Shown here: positions 1-4,982 of the stretch, piece after piece
How the letters are laid out: the number at the start of each line of letters is the position of its first letter
Position numbering within the stretch: position 1 is the stretch's first letter
NCBI GenBank assembly: GCA_023262065.1
Contig: JALRDW010000288.1
Location: 1-5,032 of the forward strand
Reading direction: 5' to 3'
Source: Acidimicrobiia bacterium
Lineage (GTDB): Bacteria; Actinomycetota; Acidimicrobiia; IMCC26256
DNA: 5,032 nt
Position numbers and translations under genes: made by a program
The notes under the pieces: generated by a model
What the model was told of the DNA's origin: nothing
The model's database searches: none
The model's input: the letters and a program-made list of their open reading frames with translations, nothing else

Positions 1-396
1 CATCGATGGGGGGCGCACCTGATGGTGCTCTCAGTGTTCCTCCACATGGCGCGGGTCTTCTACCACGGTGCCTACAAGCCCCCCCGGGAGTTCAACTGGG
101 TGATCGGCGTGATCCTGCTCACCCTCACCCTGCTGCTCTCGTTCACCGGGTACCTGCTCCCCTGGGACCAGCTCGCCCTCTGGGCCGTGACCGTGGGGAC
201 GAACATGATGGGCTACACGCCGGTCTTCGGACAGCAGGTGCGGTACGCCCTCCTCGGTGCGAACGAGATCAGCGGCGACACGCTGCTGCGCTGGTACGTG
301 CTGCACGTGATCCTGTTGCCCTTCGTCGCCGTGATCTTCATGGCGATCCACTTCTGGCGCGTCCGCAAGGACGGCGGCATCTCCGGACCGCTCTAG
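1..396 (+). CDS. petB: Cytochrome b6-type subunit of a bc/b6f complex (5' end missing)
   Basis: This is the membrane cytochrome b N-terminal half, which carries the two b haems and passes electrons across the membrane in the Q cycle. The frame is open from base 1; 131 residues are visible. The first residue is the His of an HRWGAH motif, and a second His lies 14 residues later (H15): the helix B ligand pair. GYLLPWDQ (residues 50-57) is the conserved helix C region. H102 and H117 in helix D form the second pair, 15 residues apart, which is cytochrome b6 spacing (classical bc1 has 14). The protein ends [10 protein letters not shown], like b6, with a stop at 394-396, so the C-terminal half is a separate gene starting 20 bases on. 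Helix A and any haem c-n cysteine lie outside the window. It could equally be called qcrB N-terminal half. The family call is firm. Confidence 0.95.
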   Translation, partial: HRWGAHLMVLSVFLHMARVFYHGAYKPPREFNWVIGVILLTLTLLLSFTGYLLPWDQLALWAVTVGTNMMGYTPVFGQQVRYALLGANEISGDTLLRWYVLHVILLPFVAVIFMAIHFWRVRKDGGISGPL

Positions 397-400
397 GCCC

Positions 401-406
401 AAGGAG
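401..406 (+). promoter_or_regulatory. Ribosome binding site for the subunit IV-like gene
   Basis: AAGGAG lies 10 bases before the ATG at 417. It fixes the start of the cytochrome b C-terminal gene, although the same frame is open far upstream to about base 6, where it overlaps the b6 gene out of frame. Confidence 0.75.
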
Positions 407-416
407 CACACCGAGC

Positions 417-1241
417 ATGGGTGAAGTCCCCGAACACCTCCTGAAGCGCAGCGCCCAGCGTCGTGCCCAGCTCTCCGGCGACGCCGGAGCCGCTGACGCG
501 CCCGCGGAGGCCCCTGCGCCCGCCGACGAGGCCCCCGCGGCCGAGGCCCCCGCGGCCGCCGCCGTGGCCGACGACGGCGAGGCGATCACCGAGTCGAAGG
601 GCGGCGTACCCGCCCACCTGCTCGAGCGCTCCCGCAAGCGCAAGGCCGCCGCCGCCGGTGGCGGAGCCACCGCCGGGGCCGCCACCGCCACGGCGACCGC
701 ACCCCGCACCGCCGCCACGGCGGCGCCGGCGGGCACCGGACCCGGTGGTCACACCCAGCGCCTGCTGACGGTCGTGAAGTCCGGGTCGATCCAGCAGACC
801 CGGGCCGAGCCGGTGGACAAGGTCCACACCTGGCCGCACCTGCTCGTGATCGAGCTGGCCGCCTCGCTGGCCGTCCTCGCGCTCCTGCTCGTCTTCTCGG
901 CCCTCGTGCGGGCCCCGCTGCTCGGCCTCGCCGACGTGAACCAGACGCCGAACCCGTCGAAGGCGCCCTGGTACTTCCTGGGTCTGCAGGAGATGCTCAC
1001 CATGTTCCACCCGATGGTCGCCGGCGTGACCGTGCCGGGCATGGGGCTCTTCCTGCTCATCATCGCCCCCTACGTCGACAAGAACCCCTCGAACAAGCCG
1101 GACGACCGGAAGTGGGCGATCTCGATGTTCACCCTCTTCCTCATGTTCTGGACGATCCTCGTCATCATCGGTTCCTTCTTCCGCGGCACGGGCTTCAACT
1201 TCGTGTTCCCGTGGAAGGACGGCATCTTCTTCGAGCTGTAG
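417..1241 (+). CDS. petD: Cytochrome b C-terminal half, subunit IV-like, with long Ala/Pro linker
   Basis: This 274-residue protein corresponds to cytochrome b6f subunit IV, the second half of cytochrome b, and should help form the Qo quinol-oxidation site. The conserved part is residues 135-274: a helix at about 142-164, then the Qo-loop motif KAPWYFLGLQEML (182-194), a helix at about 207-220, and one at about 233-255, giving the three-helix layout of subunit IV. The PEWY motif of many cytochromes b reads APWY here, so the usual Glu is absent. Residues 1-134 are an unusual extension, rich in Ala, Pro, Glu and Thr and probably disordered, on the cytoplasmic side if topology follows b6f. It contains two copies of a VPxHLLxRS motif. 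Subunit IV is normally about 160 residues, so the extension accounts for most of the extra length. The ATG at 417 is chosen because of the AAGGAG before it. Confidence 0.9.
   Translation: MGEVPEHLLKRSAQRRAQLSGDAGAADAPAEAPAPADEAPAAEAPAAAAVADDGEAITESKGGVPAHLLERSRKRKAAAAGGGATAGAATATATAPRTAATAAPAGTGPGGHTQRLLTVVKSGSIQQTRAEPVDKVHTWPHLLVIELAASLAVLALLLVFSALVRAPLLGLADVNQTPNPSKAPWYFLGLQEMLTMFHPMVAGVTVPGMGLFLLIIAPYVDKNPSNKPDDRKWAISMFTLFLMFWTILVIIGSFFRGTGFNFVFPWKDGIFFEL
420..650 (+). repeat. Duplicated VPxHLLxRS motif in the subunit IV linker
   Basis: Two 17-residue copies lie at protein residues 2-18 (bases 420-470) and 62-78 (bases 600-650). Ten of 17 positions are identical: G, VP, HLL, RS, R and A in register. 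Both are basic and probably short amphipathic helices, and they flank a low-complexity Ala/Pro/Glu segment. The similarity is at protein level; the DNA has diverged, which suggests selection rather than a recent duplication. Confidence 0.7.
528..557 (+). repeat. Perfect 15-base tandem repeat, two copies
   Basis: GAGGCCCCCGCGGCC occurs at 528-542 and again at 543-557, encoding EAPAA twice. A degenerate copy starts at 507. It lies in the low-complexity linker of the subunit IV-like protein and, being a multiple of three, could change in copy number without breaking the frame. Confidence 0.85.
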
Positions 1242-1244
1242 GAG
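1241..1244 (+). promoter_or_regulatory. Ribosome binding site for the Rieske gene (supports GTG start)
   Basis: GGAG overlaps the last base of the preceding stop codon and sits 8 bases before the GTG at 1253. It selects this GTG over an in-frame ATG at 1112 that lies inside the upstream gene. Confidence 0.65.
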
Positions 1245-1252
1245 TCACCCTC

Positions 1253-2116
1253 GTGTTCGTGCTCGTCATCGCCATCGTCGCGCTGCTCGTCCTCGCGGCC
1301 GTGGCGGTCCTCGCCTCCGCCCGACGTCGTGCCAACGACGCATCGGGCAACGTGACCGGTCGCCTTGCGGGCGAGACGCGTCAGCGCGACCGGGAGGCCG
1401 CCGCCTCGGCGACCGCCGGTGGCGAGGCCGCGGCCTCGGCCGAGGCCCGGGAACGCTCGGACGCGACCAAGGGCGAGCTCGTGGCCGCGGGCGCAGCGCC
1501 GGCGGTGCGCACCGAGCGCCAGCCGGTGGACGAGGAGACCATCGGCATCAGCCGGCGGCAGTTCTTCAACCGGGGCATCGTGCTCTCGCTCGCCCTCGCC
1601 ATCGGTGCGTTCGGCGCCGCGGCGATCGCCTTCCTCTACTCGAAGTCCACGGGCGGCTTCGGCTCCAAGGTCCAGGTCGACAAGAACCTCAAGGACGTCC
1701 TCGCCTACACGAGCGAGAAGAAGGAGCCGTACTACGTGCCCGAGGCCCGTACGTACCTCGTGCCGTACCCGGTGGCCGACGTCGATGCGGCGAAGCAGGT
1801 CCCGCAGTACGAGAAGATCATCCCGAACATGGAGCAGGGGATCGTCGCGATCTACCAGAAGTGCGTCCACCTCGGCTGCAAGGTGCCGTGGTGCGCGTCC
1901 TCGCAGTGGTTCGAGTGCCCCTGCCACGGTTCGAAGTACAACCGGGTCGGTGAGTACCGGGGCGGTCCCGCCCCGCGCGGCCTCGACCACTTCGTCATGG
2001 CCATCTCCGGCAGCGGCGGGCTGACGATCGACACCTCGGTCGTCCTCATCGGCGCGCCGCTCGGGACCGACACCACGGAGCAGGGCGCCGAGGGGCCGCC
2101 CTGCGTTGGGGGCTGA
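1253..2116 (+). CDS. qcrA: Rieske [2Fe-2S] iron-sulfur subunit, Tat-type, two N-terminal helices
   Basis: This 287-residue Rieske subunit (also petC) takes one electron from quinol at the Qo site and passes it to cytochrome c. The cluster motifs are complete: box 1 CVHLGC (C204, H206, C209) and box 2 CPCHGS (C222, C224, H225), with 15 residues between H206 and C222. C204, H206, C222 and H225 bind the cluster; C209 and C224 should form the usual disulfide. C214 between the boxes and C284 near the end are additional. A twin-arginine motif SRRQFF (100-105) precedes a hydrophobic helix (about 109-128), as in Tat-exported Rieske anchors. A further hydrophobic helix at residues 2-20 and an Ala/Glu/Arg-rich linker (about 23-95) come first, so the protein is longer at its N-terminus than a minimal Rieske protein. 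The GTG start at 1253, 11 bases after the previous stop, has a good GGAG. Confidence 0.95.
   Translation: MFVLVIAIVALLVLAAVAVLASARRRANDASGNVTGRLAGETRQRDREAAASATAGGEAAASAEARERSDATKGELVAAGAAPAVRTERQPVDEETIGISRRQFFNRGIVLSLALAIGAFGAAAIAFLYSKSTGGFGSKVQVDKNLKDVLAYTSEKKEPYYVPEARTYLVPYPVADVDAAKQVPQYEKIIPNMEQGIVAIYQKCVHLGCKVPWCASSQWFECPCHGSKYNRVGEYRGGPAPRGLDHFVMAISGSGGLTIDTSVVLIGAPLGTDTTEQGAEGPPCVGG
2108..2112 (+). promoter_or_regulatory. Weak G-rich ribosome binding site for the diheme cytochrome c
   Basis: The only Shine-Dalgarno-like sequence before the ATG at 2123 is GGGGG, 10 bases upstream and inside the last codons of the Rieske gene. It is weaker than the sites of the neighbouring genes, so translation is probably coupled to that of the Rieske gene. 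Confidence 0.35.
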
Positions 2117-2122
2117 TACCTG

Positions 2123-3337
2123 ATGTACCTCGCCATCACGCTCCGCACGGGGCTGATCACGCTCAACATCCTGGCGATCCTCACGATCGTCGGGATCGTC
2201 GCGTACCGGGTGCTCAGCGTGCGCCGGGTCCCGGCCGAGCGCACCCCGCAGAACCTCGCCGAGCCGATGCCCGACGAGGTCATGGAGTCGCGCAAGCTCG
2301 AGCGATCGCTGCGCTGGGCCTTCACCTTCGCGGTGATCCTCGCCGCCGGCCTGCCGCTCTACTGGCTGGTCGAGCCCGACCGTCAGGCCTCCGCCTCCAA
2401 GGGTTTCGAGGAGCGGGCCGTCGAGCGCGGCGAGGTCCTCTACTCCAACAAGGACATGCCGAACTACGACCCGGCGAAGTCCCTGCTGTGCGCCAACTGC
2501 CACGGCGCCGACGCCGCCGGTGGCCAGGCGCCCTTCGTCGTGACCCCCGCCGCCCAGGGCGACGAGGAGGCCCGCCCGATCCAGGTCGCCTGGAAGGCCC
2601 CGGCCCTCGACGACGTCTTCTCCCGGTTCGACGAGGAGCAGGTGCACACCATCCTCGTGTACGGCCGTCCCGGCTCGCCGATGCCGGCCTGGGGTGTGGC
2701 CGGCGGTGGTCCGAAGAACGAGCAGGCGATCACCGACCTCATCGCCTACCTGAAGCACATCCAGGTGTCCTCGACGAAGGCCGGCGACATCGCCACCCGG
2801 GCCACGAAGAAGTACGTGGCCGAGCAGCAGCAGTACGTGGAGACCGCGGAGCAGAACCTCGCCGACGCGCAGGAGGCGCTCGCCGCGGCCACCACCGCCG
2901 CAGCGCGGGCCGCGGCCGCCGAGGACGTCGCCGCCGCCGAGTTCGCGCTCCAGCGCAGCCGGGCCCGCTACGAGGAGATGTCGAACGCCAGCGAGGGCCA
3001 GCTGCTCTTCGAGACCAACTGCGCCCGGTGCCACACGAAGGCGTGGTCCTACTACGACCCCTCGAACCCGAAGATCCCCGACATCCCGCCCGCCGGCTCC
3101 GGTGCCCTCGGGCCGTCGCTGCGCGCCGGTTCGGTGCTCCAGCAGTTCCCGGGCCTGCCCGCCGACGATCCGACGACGCCGGGCTTCATCAAGCAGTACG
3201 ACTGGGTGGCCGTGGGCGCGGGCATCAACAAGCCCTACGGCGTGCGCGGGATCTCCTCCGGGCAGATGCCGCACATGGGCACCATCCTGACCAAGGCCCA
3301 GATCGAGGCCATCATCAAGTACGAGCGCTCGCTCTAG
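2123..3337 (+). CDS. Membrane-anchored diheme cytochrome c of the bc complex
   Basis: This 404-residue protein carries two c-type haems and should be the electron acceptor from Rieske, acting on the outer face of the membrane. Two hydrophobic helices (about 7-30 and 64-83) flank a basic loop, which puts both the N-terminus and the haem domains outside. Haem site 1 is CANCH (123-127), with M187 in GSPMPAW as likely axial ligand. Haem site 2 is CARCH (300-304), with M382 in SGQMPHM as likely ligand. Between the domains, about residues 229-287 form an Ala/Glu/Gln-rich helix with coiled-coil character, which is unusual for a diheme c. Its role matches actinobacterial QcrC (two CxxCH sites), but the anchor is N-terminal with two helices and the gene lies after Rieske instead of before it, so no symbol is given. 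It starts 6 bases after the Rieske stop and in the same frame. Confidence 0.92.
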   Translation: MYLAITLRTGLITLNILAILTIVGIVAYRVLSVRRVPAERTPQNLAEPMPDEVMESRKLERSLRWAFTFAVILAAGLPLYWLVEPDRQASASKGFEERAVERGEVLYSNKDMPNYDPAKSLLCANCHGADAAGGQAPFVVTPAAQGDEEARPIQVAWKAPALDDVFSRFDEEQVHTILVYGRPGSPMPAWGVAGGGPKNEQAITDLIAYLKHIQVSSTKAGDIATRATKKYVAEQQQYVETAEQNLADAQEALAAATTAAARAAAAEDVAAAEFALQRSRARYEEMSNASEGQLLFETNCARCHTKAWSYYDPSNPKIPDIPPAGSGALGPSLRAGSVLQQFPGLPADDPTTPGFIKQYDWVAVGAGINKPYGVRGISSGQMPHMGTILTKAQIEAIIKYERSL

Positions 3338-3355
3338 CGCTGACGAGGAGAACCC

Positions 3356-4255
3356 GTGGACCTGTTGAGCCTTGCGAGTGGGGGCCTGCGCGACACGAAC
3401 ATCTGGTACCCGACGATCCTCGGTGTGCTCGTGGTGGCATCGGCGATCTTCCTGTTCGTCGGCGGGACCTACCTCCTGCTGGCCACGAACACCGGAGCGC
3501 GCCTCGGCTTCCTCATCACGGTCGCCGGCCTCAGCGGCATGATGCTGCTGCTCTCGACGCTGTGGTGGACGACGAACTCCCCGTTCAACACGCTGAAGGG
3601 TCGGGTGCCCCGCTGGGTCCCGGTCGAGAGCATCGAGGGAGATGACCTCGCCCGGTCCGACATCCCGGCCATCCAGGAGATCACGAGCAAGGACGAGGTC
3701 CCGCTCGCCGAGCAGACCAACATCAAGGCGGCCGTCGACTCCCTCGTCGTGATCCCCACGGGCACGAACGGTGAGGAGCCCGAGCCGCCGGACGAGTTCC
3801 AGACCTTCACCGAGACCACCGACTACCTCGTCGAGCGGGCGTACACCGTCGGCGGCGAGTCGTGGCTGCTGCCCAGCGCGCCGTTCCTCAAGCCGGGCAA
3901 CATCAGCGTGACGCTCGACTCGAACTTCCCGTGGATCCACGTGACCGGCCACCAGCCGGCGTACGCCGTGGCCGTGCTCTGCCCGGTCGACAAGGCGGCC
4001 CAGGAGGTGCCGTTCGGCGACCCGATCCCGGCGCCGACCTGCGACGCCGCCGAGGAGCCCACCACCATCGTCCTCGAGAAGGACCTCGGGTCGGTGCGCT
4101 TCCCGCCGTTCATGACGATGGTCGCCTCGGCGATCCTCTTCGTCCTCTCGCTGCTCGGCCTCCACTGGCGGGAGCGGGACCTCCAGGAGCTGGCCGCCAA
4201 GGAGTCCGAGGACGACGAGACCGACGACACGACCCCGGCCACGGTCGACGCCTAG
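3356..4255 (+). CDS. Uncharacterised three-helix membrane protein in the bc-complex operon
   Basis: I do not recognise this 299-residue family. Hydrophobic helices are visible at about 19-43, 50-70 and 252-269. Between the second and third lies a domain of about 180 residues with many Pro, Thr and Glu. The C-terminal tail starts HWRER and ends in an acidic stretch (about 283-291), so the tail is probably cytoplasmic and the domain outside. Two cysteines (C209, C229) in that domain could form a disulfide. There is no CxxCH, Rieske or other cofactor motif. The GTG at 3356 has GAGGAG 5 bases upstream (3345-3350) and lies 18 bases after the cytochrome c stop. Its position suggests an accessory or assembly subunit of the complex, or a factor for electron transfer to the oxidase; this is inference from context only. 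That it is a real gene is well supported. Confidence 0.85.
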   Translation: MDLLSLASGGLRDTNIWYPTILGVLVVASAIFLFVGGTYLLLATNTGARLGFLITVAGLSGMMLLLSTLWWTTNSPFNTLKGRVPRWVPVESIEGDDLARSDIPAIQEITSKDEVPLAEQTNIKAAVDSLVVIPTGTNGEEPEPPDEFQTFTETTDYLVERAYTVGGESWLLPSAPFLKPGNISVTLDSNFPWIHVTGHQPAYAVAVLCPVDKAAQEVPFGDPIPAPTCDAAEEPTTIVLEKDLGSVRFPPFMTMVASAILFVLSLLGLHWRERDLQELAAKESEDDETDDTTPATVDA

Positions 4256-4263
4256 GAGCCACG

Positions 4264-4500
4264 ATGGATCGCCTCACCGACACCAGCCGCCGGATCGCGT
4301 ACGCGGCCGTCGGGATCGTCACGGTCCTGATGCTGGCGGGCTGCGGGCCCGACATCCGGAACGGTCAGCTCGTCGACGCCGGGGGCGAGGGCGGCCAGGG
4401 CGGTCTCGCCTTCGTCATCCTCGCCGTCGTGGTCGGCGTGCTGTTCGCCTCGCTCTTCTACATGGACCGGGTGCGCAAGCGCCGCAGCGGCGAGGACTGA
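4264..4500 (+). CDS. Small lipoprotein-like membrane protein (78 aa)
   Basis: This is a short protein of unknown function. Residues 11-26 form a hydrophobic signal ending in a lipobox LAGC (24-27), so C27 could be lipid-modified after cleavage by signal peptidase II. A Gly-rich spacer (about 40-47) leads to a second hydrophobic helix (about 48-66), followed by a basic tail (RVRKRR), which should be cytoplasmic. The mature product would thus be a tiny outer-face lipid-anchored peptide with one transmembrane helix; alternatively the uncleaved form is a two-helix hairpin. ATG at 4264 has GGAG 5 bases upstream, starting in the previous stop codon (4255-4258), and follows that gene by 8 bases. It is the last gene of the operon before the hairpin at 4529-4552. 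Small single-helix or lipoprotein subunits are known in actinobacterial bc-oxidase supercomplexes, so an accessory role is plausible but unproven. Confidence 0.8.
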   Translation: MDRLTDTSRRIAYAAVGIVTVLMLAGCGPDIRNGQLVDAGGEGGQGGLAFVILAVVVGVLFASLFYMDRVRKRRSGED

Positions 4501-4528
4501 GCGCCTCCCGCACCGAGCACACGTGAGA

Positions 4529-4552
4529 CGGGCCGCCCCTCGGGGCGGCCCG
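4529..4552. terminator. GC-rich hairpin between convergent genes, probable bidirectional terminator
   Basis: CGGGCCGCCC (4529-4538) pairs perfectly with GGGCGGCCCG (4543-4552) around a four-base loop CTCG, giving a 10-base-pair stem. No T-run follows on either side, so it is not a textbook intrinsic terminator; such tail-less hairpins are common in high-GC bacteria. It lies 28 bases after the last operon stop and 34 bases from the end of the convergent minus-strand gene, so it could serve both. The rest of 4501-4586 shows nothing else. Confidence 0.75.
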
Positions 4553-4586
4553 AGTCATTGCGACCGGCGCGCCGCGACCCCGGGCG

Positions 4587-4853
4587 CTACTGGGTGCGGA
4601 GGCCCGCTTGGAGGAGGCCCGCACGCACGGCGGCGTCGACGGCCGCGCCCGGTTCGCTGAGGCGCTCGAGGGTCACGCCGTGGATCTCGGCGGTGCACGG
4701 GGAGCCGTGGGGGTAGGGCCCGACCGGGGCACCGGTATCGACGCCGACGTCGAAGGTCTCGCCGCTCATCGAGAACACGAGGGGGACCGTGCGCTCGATG
4801 CGTGCGTGCGCGACCGCCGCACCGTCGACCGCGAGCACGGCCTCACCGCCCGC
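4587..4853 (-). CDS. C-terminal fragment of an arylsulfatase-like protein (5' part missing)
   Basis: About 88 residues are visible before the stop at 4587-4589. The stretch starting [10 protein letters not shown], then [24 protein letters not shown] and a final [12 protein letters not shown], resembles the C-terminal beta-sandwich tail of large actinobacterial arylsulfatases of the alkaline-phosphatase superfamily. In those, a VDG...RVERTxPxxFS...DVGxDTGxPV pattern precedes the end. This recognition is from memory, not a search. The catalytic domain and its formylglycine Cys/Ser site are not in the window. The protein continues about 20 residues past the usual end. The reading frame stays open upstream to the window end, but beyond about 4850 it is only the antisense of a ribosomal protein gene, so the true upstream part is lost at a junction. 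It converges on the bc operon and seems functionally unrelated to it. Confidence 0.6.
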   Translation of the reverse strand, partial: AGGEAVLAVDGAAVAHARIERTVPLVFSMSGETFDVGVDTGAPVGPYPHGSPCTAEIHGVTLERLSEPGAAVDAAVRAGLLQAGLRTQ

Positions 4854-4982
4854 CAAATCGAGGCTGCACGTATCGCCATGACCCGCCACATCAAGCGCGG
4901 CGGCAAGGTGTGGATCAACGTGTTCCCCGACAAGTCGGTGACGAAGAAGCCCGCCGAAACCCGAATGGGTTCGGGCAAAGGC
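4842..4982 (+). pseudogene. rplP: Internal fragment of ribosomal protein L16 gene, joined to foreign sequence on both sides
   Basis: The plus strand encodes [16 protein letters not shown], then [14 protein letters not shown], then [13 protein letters not shown]: a contiguous 47-residue match to the central part of bacterial uL16, closest in style to actinobacterial versions. L16 is an rRNA-binding protein of the large subunit, at the base of the peptidyl-transferase region, normally about 138 residues. Here the N-terminal part is missing, because upstream sequence is the antisense of the sulfatase-like gene. The C-terminal part is also missing: the expected SPEWWVA-type continuation after GSGKG is replaced by KKSKTQ. 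None of the usual S10/spc neighbours is present. Codons such as CAA, GCA, CGT, CGA and AAA are used more than in the operon. It is not a functional gene as it stands. Identification is near certain; its status (artefact or real insertion) is open. Confidence 0.88.

Noticed and set aside
6..416. Extension of the subunit IV-like gene upstream to an ATG at base 6
   Set aside because: This stretch is the out-of-frame shadow of the cytochrome b6 gene; its translation is Pro/Arg/Ala-rich nonsense, while ATG 417 has a clear AAGGAG.
1112..1252. Longer Rieske protein starting at ATG 1112
   Set aside because: It overlaps the end of the subunit IV-like gene, and the added residues have no membrane or domain character. 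GTG 1253 with GGAG, leading straight into a hydrophobic helix, is better.
2488..3645. A 385-residue plus-strand frame overlapping the cytochrome c and the next gene
   Set aside because: It is an Arg/Gly/Pro-rich shadow in another frame, crossing a gene boundary and lacking any motif.
1070..4165. A 1031-residue open frame on the minus strand
   Set aside because: It runs antisense to four well-supported genes. Its translation is Arg/Gly/Val/Asp/His-rich without any domain pattern, as expected from the complement of high-GC codons, and there is no plausible ribosome binding site.
4842..4982. The rplP fragment as an autogenous regulatory decoy or an intact native L16 gene
   Set aside because: Both ends of the protein are missing, no S10-operon neighbours are present, and there is no start codon with a ribosome binding site in context; a mosaic junction explains it more simply.
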